Below, piece by piece: positions 35,779 through 49,200 of a DNA stretch of 64,000 bases. The DNA is from Prosapia bicincta (taxonomy: Eukaryota; Arthropoda; Insecta; Hemiptera; Cercopidae), in assembly GCA_036971475.1 (NCBI GenBank), contig JBAIZL010000007.1, positions 28,925,447-28,989,446 on the forward strand. Direction: 5' to 3'. The notes under the pieces were generated by a model. It saw only the letters and a list, made by a program, of their open reading frames with translations. It did not search any database and was not told where the DNA came from. How positions within the stretch are numbered: position 1 is the stretch's first letter; every line of letters starts with the position of its first letter. A program made the position numbers and the translations under genes.

Positions 35779-36051
35779 CTTTAATTAATTTATCAAGGCC
35801 GAAGAAATTATGTTTGATACTCAAATAAAATACGCCCATTTTTCGAACCTAGATAAAATTTGTGAAGGAAATATTTCTTTTAGGAATGAAAAGTCATTTT
35901 TAGTTTACTGGTTATTGACAGTTGGTCACTCATCTTTGTTATTGTTTTTCGTGACTGTGTTTATAAATTCGATTTTTATTATGGATAGCAATTATGTAAG
36001 TGACAGTGAGTAAAATTATAACTTATATCTTAAGATGTTGAAGTAGTAATT
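35779..36051 (+). promoter_or_regulatory. 5' UTR / promoter region of the TBC gene
   Basis: The upstream ATG at 35,981 opens only a ten-codon frame (MDSNYVSDSE) in another register. It is followed by strong donor-like words GTAAGT (35,996) and GTGAGT (36,006). Splicing GTGAGT to CAG at 36,061 would join the short frame in phase to PDTEYNN of the main exon, giving an alternative amino terminus, but the intron would be only 56 bases. No TATA box stands out. Confidence 0.35.
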
Positions 36052-37229
36052 ATGAAGACAGTACCTGACACTGAATATAACAACATTGAATCTGATTATA
36101 TTTCTGAACCACAATCTCAAGAAAATAAACCTAGAATTAAGCCTCAATCTAATCAGGGTCAAAATAATCTAAATGACAGTGAATCTCAAGGCTACACAGA
36201 GTCTGAAAGCCTTATCATTTGCAACTATGAATTAGCATCTAGTTTTCAGGTAGTAAAAAATGACAAAAATAAATTTAATCCTGGACGTTATCTTCATAAG
36301 GTTTTTCTAACCGGAGTTGCTCAAAAATGCAAAAGCCAAAGTTTACCTAGTTGTTTGGAAAAAAGAAAATTACAACTTAATAATTCAGATAAATGTAACA
36401 CTCTTAAAGAATCTAGTGAACAATCTTCACCTCTTGTAAAGCGTGAACTAAATTTCAATGCCAATACCAAAGAACAATCTAGCGATTCTTGGTTTAAAAC
36501 ATGGCCAGAAAGAGGTGTAGATAAGTTGGTAAGTTCTAAAGTGGGTTCAGCGTATAAGGATGACATCAATTATGTCATTGAAGATACAGTTTGTAACTTA
36601 GTTGCAAATTCTACCATCCAAGAATGTAGTTTCTTACCAAATGGGGATAACCATTGTAGTAGTTCTAAAAATCATAACATTTCCAGTAATACATCAAACA
36701 CTTGTGATAAAACAGACAGAGATACTAAGGAAGAATTTCTAACATTGCCAAATGAAGTAATACAGGATTTAAGATTAAGTGACAATGAAGAAACTGCTAT
36801 AGATCGTATTAATTGTAGACCACTCCCATTAAATGATGTTTTAGATAATATCCCACTGGTATATAGTCCTTTAACTAGACAACTTCATCTTGTTAACGAA
36901 TTAAGTTTCGCTGATAAGAAAACCGAATGTGAGAAAACAAATGAGAGTATTTCAATTTCTTCAAATTCTCAAGAAGCAAAAGTTTTAGTCGATGGAATTA
37001 ACTGCAAATTTAATTCAGATATTAGGCCGAAGGAAGAAAGTTTGTTTTCTAGTACAGTATCAAGTTTAAGTGACAATTCTCCATCAACATATGAAGATTC
37101 TGCTCTTGGAAGTTTGTTAGATTATGCTGACACTTGTAGTTTGATGTCATTTGCAGGATGTAGTACATTGTCTGAGGAATCAACTGGGGAAAAAGAAAAG
37201 AAAAAAACCTTTGCTGGTTTTTTCAGCAG
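36052..37229 (+). CDS. TBC1D14: TBC gene exon 1 (residues 1-392, disordered N-terminus)
   Basis: The ATG at 36,052 opens 392 codons with no domain but clear coding character: Ser/Thr clusters and acidic patches, including [19 protein letters not shown] near the end. It closes with [16 protein letters not shown], so the donor follows two bases of the arginine codon. The last residues resemble the short conserved FF(S/A)RN stretch of vertebrate TBC1D12/14. In-frame stops upstream support this start, although a micro-intron variant is conceivable. Confidence 0.93.
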
Positions 37230-40200
37230 GTAAGATTATATAGTGAGGGTTTATAATAATGGGTAAAAAGAACTATGACTAAAACTTGCAGTTTTTGTGG
37301 TGTACATCTTGAGGTTTTTTTATAAATTACACTTTTTGTATTAACTTGACAAAAAATCCATTTTTGGAATAACAGTTTTGTCAGTAAATAACAGCATTGA
37401 AAAATGCGCTGACCTAGTACAAAACGTATCTGCTGAATAAATCAGTAAGTAGTGATTTTTTTTGCCAAGTTAATAAGAAAAAGTGGGTATTTATGGTAAT
37501 TATATAGACGTGAGACTACCGCTATTTTCATGAATTTTTTTTCTAATGTATTTTTATGTCTTGAACACGAAATTTTTTTTTAAACACGTCCTAGGGCGAT
37601 ATACACTAGATTAAAAAAAACAAATATATGAAAGGTTATTTTTTATCAATTTAAAGTTGGGTAAAAAATTTAGTGCGGAGTAATAAGTTGTGCATCGTAT
37701 GCAGATTGATACAGTGCCATCACAACTGTAGTTGGTGTTTTATTGATCTAAATGTTGGTAAATGTGTTTTGACCACCCTGTCCTGAATCTATATTGATAA
37801 CTAATATTTTTGTGATTGCCAGGGAAGGTTAGTTTTATATAGTTTATCTATATTGAAATATACCTATAAACTACCCAGTCAGGATAGATTTGGTTGTAAT
37901 TTTATACATTTAATCAAACAAATGTACACATGTAAGGCAAGAATAAAGATCACGTGACGTCCCTGGCAAAAATAATTACTCAGCGGAAGGAGACGTCTAA
38001 CTAGATAACGTATAAAATTACAAACACATCTATCCTGACTGGACACTTTATAGGTATATTTTAATATAGGTATATAATAATGTATAAAATTACAACCTAA
38101 TCTATCCTAACTGGAGACTTTATAAGTATTTTTAAATTCGTATGCTAAAACCATAAAAATTAAGCCAAAACGTTGTTTCTCAAATATTTAAACACGCAAG
38201 TTATGCATAGAGATAGCGTGATGCCACTGTATAAATCCGCGGACGTTGCACAACTTACTACTCCGCATTGAATTTTTTACCCAACTTTAAATGGACAAAA
38301 AATAACTTACCGTGTAAAAAAAAGTTTTTGTGCATATCGTGCTAGGAAGTGTTTTAGAACAATTTTGTATTTTAATCTCAGGCGTATTTAGATCTCTAAT
38401 GTATTTGGGATATATTAATTAGTTTCTTGATGGTTCTATGATAATTCTCAGTTGGATCTGTATGTAGTTGTATTATATTATTACTTATTATGTATTCATC
38501 GATTTTGTTATTTAGGCTGTATGTATTAATAATTACTGTGATATTGCCTTTGTTTGCTGTGGGGAGTATGATGTTTAGTTGAGCTTTTTGTTTTAAGTTT
38601 GCAGCAATTTTAATTTTATTGTTCACGTTTTTGTTGGTTATGCTTTTGTGTTTGGTTAGGTTTTTTGTATCATGTCGAAGTGAGTTTTGGTCTTTGGTGT
38701 TGGTTTTTTGTATGGTTGTTTCAGTTTGCAGTATAGTATTTCTATTTGTTATATTATTGGTAAAAATATAGACGTAATGACAGCGCTAAAAACTTTTTTA
38801 ATTATATTACTCGTTTTAATGTGTAGAACACGAATATCAACTTTTTTTCCGCGGAAAGTACAGAAAGTTACTTTTTTCACATTTTAAATGTTAGGTTGTA
38901 ATAGCTTGTAGGCCTATAGCGTGAACCGGGCGCGCAGTAGCTACAGCGGACTGCACTACGTCTAGATGTAGTAATTTTATACAACATTACTATATACCTA
39001 TATTAAAATATATCTACGAAGTATCCAGTCAGGATAGATTTGGTTATAATTTTATTCAATATTGCTATCTACCTATATTAAAATATACCTATGAAGTATC
39101 CAGTCAGGATAAATTTGGTAATAATTTTATTCACCATTACTATCTACCTGTATTAAAGTATACCTACGAAGTATTAAGTCGGGATAGATTTGGTTGTAAT
39201 TTTGGTAAATATTTAGACTTATTACCGATGCAGAAAATTACAACCAAATCTATCCTGACTGGTTATTTTATAGATATATTTTAATATAGGTAGATAGTAA
39301 TGTTGTATAAAATTATAACCAAATCTAGCCTGACTGGATACTTCGTAGGTATACTTTAATATTGATAGAGAGCAACATTGAATAAAATTATAACCAAATC
39401 TATCTTGACTTGATACTTCATAGGTATATTTTAATGTAGGTATATAGTAATGCTGTATAAAATTACCTTTTTAATAATGTATAATCACTTTTATATCCGA
39501 ACTTTTAATTTTGTAAAAAACATAGACGTAGTGCAGACGTAGACAAATAGACGAAGTGCAGTGTGCTGTAGCTACTGCGCGGCCGGTTCATGCTATAGAC
39601 CTACAGGCCATTACAACCTAACATTTAAAATGTGACAAAAGTAACTTTCCGCGGTAAAAAAAGTTGATATTCGTGTTCTACACATTAATACGAGTAATAC
39701 AATGACAAAAAAATTTTTAGTTCCAACGTCATTACATCTATATTTTTACCATATTATTTGCTTTATAATGCTGGTTGTATTTCAAGCCTTTGTTTATTAA
39801 ATACGTTTTGTGTTGTGTGAATTTGGTATTAGTGAGGTTAACTGTACAGGGGTAGAATTTTTGTGTGGGTTGAGAGTATGTTGTGTTTATTGTTTTACAT
39901 AATAGTTGATAATACATAATAGTTACATTGTTTTACATAATAGTTAATCTAGTAAAAAAAAAATTAATTAGCTTTATTATTTTTATTTTGTGTCATGGAG
40001 GAGTTTTTACATTGCCAGGTATAATTTTTCTTTGCAACAACATCGAATTGTGGAATTGTTATAAATATCATAACTAGTTGTTTTACACATAACCTTCAAG
40101 TATAACATACATACTCTCTTTGTTAATAGTGGTTAGTGGTAAAAAGACCAACTACACTATATTTTTAGTAAAAAACGTTACTTGTTTAAGCTTCACATAA

Positions 40201-43200
40201 AGCTCTACTTATTCATTTCAGCTTAATAATTTTCTTGATTTTTATTTTAGAAACGTTTTTGGGTGGAGAGCTGGAAGAGATGCTAAATCTAATAGTGCAT
40301 GGAATTCCTCATGTGCATCAAATTCAGTTGATCAATACTCAGAAGTAAGATATAATGTTATATAATTTGGTTATATATATGTTGAATGTATTAGATTGTA
40401 ATTATATAGTTTCTTGTTACCACTCTAACCTATCCACACATTCAATGTGGGTGACAGTTTAGCCATACCCTACGCAGCTGGGGGTTGATGAAAACTCAAG
40501 CATATCTACCAAGAAGCAAAACTCTTTTTTAACAGTAATACCATTTTGTTTATCAACTTTACCAACTTAACAACTTTATCTGGGCTTATTTTGTTCAGCT
40601 ATATCTGCACTTTCACACACAGAAGTCTGTGTTGATAATTGTTGTAAGCCTTTAAGAGCTAACTTGCTGACTCGTTTCGAAACAATCGTTACATTTACAA
40701 AGCTAAGCCCTTGAGAGCTTATTTGCTGACAGGTTTCGAAACAATCGTTCCTTTTATGAAGCTAAGCCCTTAAGAGCTTACGTGCTGACTCGTTTTAAAA
40801 CAAATGTTCCTTTTACGAAACTAAGCCCTTAAGAGCTTACTTGCTGACATGTTTCGAAACAATCGTTACATTTACAAAGCTAAGCCCTTGAGAGCTTATT
40901 TGCTGACACGTTTCGAAACAATTGTTCCTTTTATGAAGCTAAACCCTTAAGAGCTTACTTGCTGACATGTTTCGAAACAATCGTTACATTTACAAAGCTA
41001 AGCCCTTGAGAGCTTATTTGCTGACAGGTTTCGAAACAATCGTTCCTTTTATGAAGCTAAGCCCTTAAGAGCTTACGTGCTGACTCGTTTTAAAACAAAC
41101 GTTCCTTTTACGAAACTAAGCCCTTAAGAGCTTACTTGCTGACATGTTTCGAAACAATCGTTACATTTACAAAGCTAAGCCCTTGAGAGCTTATTTGCTG
41201 ACACGTTTCGAAACAATTGTTCCTTTTATGAAGCTAAACCCTTAAGAGCTTACTTGCTGACATGTTTCGAAACAATCGTTACATTTACAAAGCTAAGCCC
41301 TTGAGAGCTTATTTGCTGACACGTTTCGAAACAATTGTTCCTTTTATGAAGCTAAGCCCTTAAGAGCTTACTTGCTGACATGTTTCGAAACAATCGTTAC
41401 ATTTACAAAGCTTAGCCTTTGAGAGCTTATTTGCTGACACGTTTCGAAACAATTGTTCCTTTTATGAAGCTAAGCCCTTAAGAGCTTACTTGCTGACACG
41501 TTTTAAAACAACATTTCTCTTACGAAGCTAAGCCCTTAAGAGCTTACTTGCTGACATGTTTCGAAACAATCATTCCTTTTACGAAGCCAAGCCCTTAAGA
41601 GCTTAGTTGCTGACACTTTTTGAAACAATCATTCCTTTTACGAAGCTAAGCCTCTTTTTGGCTTCATAAAAGGAATGATTGTTTCAAAACGCATCAGCAA
41701 GTAAGGTCTTCAGTATTTACTTAGTTATGAATTATATAATAGCTTTTGTTGATCTTAGTAGGTCAATAATTTGTCGGTGATTAATACAAGTAAGTTTTTG
41801 GACTGCTTATGATGTTATTTGGTAATCATGACAAATCCCTTTTGTAAGGTAAGTGACAACTAGTCATCAGATAATGTTTGTCTTGTAATGTCCTCTACTA
41901 TATCTAAAATTAAGTAATCATTATTTATAATTGTTCATGATTTCTTTGAAACACAGACATGCCATAATATAATATATTAAAATCAATAAATAACAAGATG
42001 CAACAACAGAACGAAGAAAATAATTGGAGAACTTAGTTGTAGACTGGGCTGGGTCATGCAGGATAAATAAAAAAATTAATTAAATTTAATATTAGGACAC
42101 AATATTTACTATTACATCACTCAATTTTATTAATCACTTAAACAATGGTTTATGACTATCCAAACTTTGTATTTAGAAAATTTGTTAAAACTTACTGAGA
42201 CAGAACGTTTTTGATCGCTGTGTGCTGATCTTCATCAGTGTCTTCTGCTTGGAGATGTTGGGTCAAGCGGTGACGGTTTTAAAGGTAGGTTTTTGATAGT
42301 ATTAAAGAGTCGATACTATCAAGATAGACTATCTTTTTGTTTTTTGATAGGTTATCTTAATTTATAAGTAATTAATGTGTAACTAAGTGAAAACTTTTGA
42401 ACTTACTAGCTGACGAGAGTCAAAACAATGGTTTCATTGATGGCTTTGTGAATGAAACGATTGTTTCGAAACACATCAACAAGGAAGTTCAGAAGTTTAG
42501 TTATTGCAATAATTACTTATAATTTAATCATTGAATTCAAGATGATTATAATAATAATCTTTTAATATGTCAAAGTTGTTAGTTGAGAAGTAATGTTTTA
42601 AACTCTACTGTTTGGCTTGGTTTTGAATAATTTTTTTAATACGAAAGGAGCAAAGCTGAATTCTTTAAAAGCACACATACCTCTTAGTGACATAGAGTAA
42701 ATATTGTTATGTTAGCATTAGGGTCTAAATATTAAACAGATCTATACAAGGTAAATAGTGTTATCTAATCTTATTGAAGTTAAAAATGAAATATTCAGCA
42801 ACAAAAACTAATGAAGTATAAAGTGGCATGGAAATTTTTCTCATGAAACAATGGACTTCTTTACAGTTTAACATGTTGTGCATGTACATGTTTAGGTTAA
42901 TTATGTACCTTTGTATGGCCAACTCTGATCTTAAATGCTGAAATCATTTAATTCACCATCTTTCACTAGGTTTACCAAGCTAACAGGTTTTAAAGAAATT
43001 TCATACTAATTAAATATTGGGGTACTAATTATAATATTGGGAGAGATGGCAATAATTTATCAATTGATCTTCATTATATTGTAGGTTGTTATCTGTTATT
43101 ATTAGTAATGGGACATATCTAAAATTCTTGATTCCTACCTTGATTCTAAAATTTTCCTTCGGATTCTCGATTCTTAAGTCAACCCTTGATTTTTTCAAGT

Positions 43201-46200
43201 GATATAGGCTTTTAAGTTATATAGGGCTAGATGAATATCTCTTTTAACGAATATAGTTAACTTCTTGGTCATATGGTAGAGCCTTTAAAAAGTTATGTTT
43301 TAATGTAATAAGTTATACAAAGTGTTCAACCTTGATTTATTTATAGGAATTTCAGAAAACATGACAAACGTATGGGATAAAATGAATGATTAATTTAAAA
43401 TTACAAATGTAAACTTCAGTTCACATTACAATCTAAATAGAAAAAAAACGATTGCAACTTATAATCCTCGGGGGTGCAGCAAGAGTGTTAACTCTCTGCC
43501 TGAAAGATTATAAAGTTTCTTCTTAACCTTTTCACCTAAACAATTTACTGGTTAAACATTTTTTACCAGTTTTGTAACAAACTTTATATAAATTTCAAAC
43601 TCTCACTAATAGTTCAAAATATTGCTTATAACGTTCATAAAAAGTTTCATGTTTATAACTTCATTTGGCAATGGCCGCATATTTCATAAATAAAACTTTT
43701 GAAGAGTGAATAAATTGACTCATTCTACTTGAAAATGTCAATTCTACTTAATCATTAAGGATTAAATTATTTTTGTTCCGAGTGATCTAGGAAGTTAATT
43801 TGTCGCATCAAGTTATTACAGCAACTGAATTGTGTCACAATAAAGATAAACAATTGCTTAAACATGAGAAAAGTATTACAGGTGCTTATCTAAAGCATGG
43901 AGTAATGACAAACATTTAAGTAAAAAACCCAACTGCTGTATATACTCGTAAAACACATTTTGTAGGAATGAGATACTTTTGTCGTTGAGAGGCAATGGGT
44001 TAAAGTTTCATTTAGGTTTGACTTATGTCCATTTCTTTCAAGCCTTTAACCTCACTTTATAAATGAGTCACCCAAACCCCCATCCAGAAGTAATGTCTGA
44101 TTGGTGTCATAAGTTTCATACCATTTTAACATATTTTTAAAAATAAAATAAATCATCGCATTAAAGATTTCCTCAAGGAAGAAAAATAATTAGTAATTCT
44201 TTTTAGTAGGAAGGAATTTAAGTAAGTAGGAATTTCTAGTAGGTAGGAAGGAAAGAATTTTAGTAATTAGTAAGATTTTTTGAAATTTTTTTAAAGTGAT
44301 TTTTACCACTTCAAATATTGTGATACCAACAGTTTTAAGATTAATAGTGGTCTTATAAATGTATGTAGATACTCTTTTCTGATGTACAGTAGAATCTCGA
44401 TAAACCCCACTTGTGGTATGTTATGAACAAGACTAAATGTCTGTGGTTTCTAAAGGATATTTATCGCCTCTCAAAACTTGTAGCATAGATACGGATAGAC
44501 ATTTCTAACCCATAATTTGTCATTTTGTAACACTATCATGATAATAGATGTTGAATATTGCAGTTATGTGTTACATAATTAATAGTTCACCGGCAAAGTT
44601 ATGTGGATTCTAATTGGATTAATAAGTGGTATGTATCAAGAAAGACACATTTTAAGAAAAAGACAAATCAAGAATTTATTATTTATGAGTTTGAAACATA
44701 AACAAAAATTTACACTCGTTTTAAAATATTAAATCTCTGATTATGAAGTTGACCAATTTGAACAATTGTACAATTAATGAATTTGTGCTATAGATATGAG
44801 ATATCTACTAGTAAGGTTGTTTCATTAATTATAGGTATTATACATATTCTGAATCTAAAAATTGTTATTTAAAAGATATATGTAATTTATAACACCACAT
44901 TGCTTAGTCTCTTTTTTATATTACTCGGATAGCAACACAAATTTTAGCTATTTTCACTATTTTACCAGGCCAAACTTTTAACAACATTAAACTTAATTTA
45001 TATGAATGCAATTTTGAAGTGATAGATTGTAGCAAATTTATTTATCACTCAGCTGTAAAACTTATGTAGAGTTGATAGTTTCAGATTGTGCCTTCCACCG
45101 CGTTCCTGTGTAGATTGGCCTGGATGTAGCATCGTGAGATTTAATTAATTAGACTATTCAATGCAAAAATAAAAACAATATCTAAATAACTCATTTTAAA
45201 CACTTTACATAAAAATTCTAACTAAATATTACTTCCATTATGAAAGAAGTTTCTATGGATCATATTTCCATGATCCCCCTCTCTTGAATCTAATGTATTT
45301 TGAACTGAACCTCTCGCTCGAAGAACTCATGGTAAAGTGGGGCGATAGTTACAGTTACACGGCAACTATTAACCTTCCGTGCATTCCTCTGGCGCATCTC
45401 ATGGCTTGCAAAAATCTGATATCTTTAACCATTATTTACATATATTATTTATGAACGAATTCACAATTTATACAATTTTTAAATAACTTCCAATTTTTTT
45501 TTTGAATGCTGGTTAATATTAATATTATTTTATTGACTAAAATAATGTTATAGTTTCACCAGACGTTCTGGACATGAACTGTTCTAGTGCTTTCATGTCA
45601 AGTGGACTATCTCGCTCAGTATAGTTTTTACTCCTATTTGGTCAGTAGCTTATGTTTGTTATGTGTCATATTACTATAAATATTTTTTATAATAAGTGTA
45701 TTTTTGTGTATATTTATAGTGAACATAATAATAGAGGGAGCCAAGAATCTCACGCTAACTTCAGTCTGTAACTTTTAATTTGTTTTTATTAATTACAATT
45801 ATAAATAATAATCAATTAACAAATAAAATAAGGTACAAAATAATATATAAAAAGTTCCACCCTTATAAATATTTGATAATATATAAAATAATAATTTTTG
45901 AATTTTGTAGTCCATTACGTTCGGTGAATCTTATTAATCACTTGAACAATAGTTTATGACTATCCGAACTTTTTATTTAGTAAATTTGTTAAAACGTTCT
46001 GTCTCAGTAAGTTTTAACAAATTTACTAAATAAAAAGTTCGGATAGTCATAAACTATTGCTTAAGTGATTAATAAAATAATAAATTATAATTAATGAAGC
46101 TAACCCGTTACTCATTAAAATGATTGTTTCGAAGTACGTCAGAAAGTAAGTTGAACATTTTCACTCAGTTACTCAATAATTACGTATGATCTCTTTTATA

Positions 46201-49200
46201 ATTTACTGAATTGTACTAAAACGTAATGAACTAACTAGATTAAAGACTATTGTTAAATAAAAATGTTGACATTTTGATTGTAGCATGAAAGTTTGAGTGT
46301 TGCACCTGACTCTCCTTGTAGTGTGCGATCAAGTAGTTCTGGAGCTAGAACTTTCAGTCATGAAACCAGAGTGGCAAGTAGCTCAGCTCTAATACAGCTG
46401 GACAGGCCTGCCAATCTACCAGCAAAAAACCAGGATGAAGAGTCCAGGCATAGGCATGAGTATCAGGAAATGGTGGAAGCGGTGAAAAAGAAAGGTATTG
46501 TACTAATATTTTAAGAATTTTTGGAGTGTTTGACTCAAAGTTAAAATCAAAGTTTGTTGAAACAAAAAGCATTTTGAGTGTACAAAATATAAGTAAACAA
46601 CTATTAAAACTTGAAGCCTAGTCCCCTAACAGGCACCTGTACACATCTGCCTGAAGATTTTTAGGTCAAATATAATTTTAGATTGAACTTTGGTACAAAA
46701 TATTGGGGTAGAGGTGGCGTAGCTATTCTAGTCCTTTAGTACCCTTAGTGCCAATGCTGTTTCTCTAATAACTCCCTTACTAGTAGTAGCCATTCAAACA
46801 ACTGCCCAATATAAGTTCATCATTTGTTATATCTGACAACTTGCAACACAAAAATGTAGTAAACCTAATAACAAGGTTCATACGGAACTTTAAAGTCCTG
46901 ATATTTTTAAAGGGGTCTTGGATTCCTTGGAAAGTCCTAAATTTCAAGATATTGAAAAATCATGGAATATTTAATTATATTATTCCTTCATATTAAAATT
47001 AATATAGGAAATTGACTGTCCAATAGAGATTCGAACTAAGATTAATACTCTTCATATAGTATAATAGACACCCCACACGACTGGATAAATTAATTCACTA
47101 CAATTAGTTGTTTCTTAGAACATACGTAAGAAGTGGCGGGGAATATATGCATGTGCTTGTCCGCTTAGAGCGCTGTATGACAAGTAGACTAAGAACATCT
47201 AACATTGCTGCCATCTTAAAATATATCTGAGGACATAAGTTCGTTTGCAAACGCTCTAAAAATAATTCTTACTGAAAATATTTACAGAATTGTATTTTAA
47301 TTTGTCTCTTTCATATTTAAGTGTGTTCCCAGAGATTCATTCTTGCCACAAAAACTCGTTGTGTCTTGTTGAATTTTGCACTTTCATATTTAAGTGTGTT
47401 CCCTAAGATTCATTCTTGCCACAAAAACTCGTGCCTTGTTGAATTTTGCATGAATGAAACTATTTAACAAATATATTATATATGCTTGGCATCTATCCTA
47501 AAACTTCTTAAAAGGTATATTAATTTATAGAAAAAAACAAAATGTTTTATTGCTGCACATTGATTTTAAAAAAATAATAAAATAAATGACAAAAATCTCA
47601 ATTTAATGAAATGACTGTTTATAAGTATTGTAAAACATAGTTAATATAATCGAAGTTTCATCCACTACAGTAGAGTGAAAAGTGTGTACAAACAAAATTG
47701 TAACTTTAGATTTTATAATTCCCCTATATTCCTATGTATATTTTGTTTCTATAAATTTTTGTTTGTCCTATAGAACTAAAAGAGGCCAAACAACGTAAGA
47801 AACAACTTCAACTACAACTGAAAGCAGAAGAACAGTTAGCACAAGCAACCAAGATCTGGACTCGAGAAGTGTTGCCTAAATGGGAACAAATGTAAATACA
47901 TATAACTATACTTTGAGCTTAGCTTGTGAGGTTATGTAAATAAGCTTGCTTGAGTTATGTTAGAAACTCCAAGAATATGAAGAACAGTTTTTAATTTATT
48001 TCAGAATGTGATATCCATATATTTTTGATAATGGAATCCATTTGTCCACAAATTCAATACTAACTTCCGCAATATTTCTTAATCCACTAGGCTGGAACAT
48101 CGAATAGACTGAACGAATGCAGAAATAGTTCGGCAGAAAATGCTTGAATTGGCTGCAGGTAGGACTGCACAAAATGTAGTATTTGAAAACTCCCACATAA
48201 ATACTGCATATTTAGTGACCATGCGATTTTCGCACAGCTCGGCTTCGCCCAGTCCGGCGTTTTTGTGAAACTCCACTGAGATGCATAATTTCACCACACT
48301 TTACACATTGCATTGATCGTCTTACAAGTTTAAGGTTGATTAAAAAACTTTTTATATCAGTTTATTTAATATGCTGGCAACAGATGTGACACTGATAGTA
48401 GCTGCCGCATGACTAAAAGTGTCTTTAGGCAATCTAACAGGTCACCTATTTGTCTTTAGACAATGTAACAGGCCCACCTATGTGTCTTTATGTAATGTAA
48501 CAGGCCCACCTATGTGTCTTTATGTAATGAAACAGGCCCACCTATGTGTCTTTATGTAATGTAACAGGCCCACCTATGTGTCTTTATGTAATGTAACAGG
48601 CCCACCTAAATGTCTCTAGGTAATGTAACAGGCCCATCGAGAGGTGCAATCGAGTGGAAGCCAATTGGAAACCAGTAAAGAACAATAGAGTACCCTGTTG
48701 ATGAGTGATAAAAGTTACCTTTTTGGTAAAAGCGTCAGAGTCAAGTAGTGTGGGCCCGTTAGGTTGACAAGATTCATATATTGATTTAAGATAGTTAATA
48801 CAAAAGATTATGGATCTTTTCCTTATTTTCTTATTTATAGGTAAACATATTTCTTAAGGCATGTCATTAGAGCATCAGTTGAAGATAACATAAACATTTA
48901 CTGGGGTGTGTATGTAACGGTATAACCAAGTTCCATTATAATAAAATGAATTTAATTTTGTATTTTATATAACCAAATTTAATTACTGGGCTCTTGCACC
49001 TATCTTATACCATGGACATCGAGCTATCGGCTACACCTGAAGCTGGTCACCTGTAGGAAGAAGTAACTACGTAACCAATTTACAAAATTTAAAGAAATAT
49101 ATTTCAGATGAGTAAAACTAAATTTTTCTGTTAGTACAAAATTATTTAAATTTACAAGAAAATTACAGGGGATAATTTCTTAGAAAAAACATGAGTTGAA

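Noticed and set aside
36321..36569. 82-codon minus-strand frame
   Set aside because: Shadow of TBC exon 1.
40647..41653. Interpretation as a CRISPR or tRNA array
   Set aside because: Units are contiguous without unique spacers and lack tRNA A/B boxes; the unit equals the PLE family E terminus.
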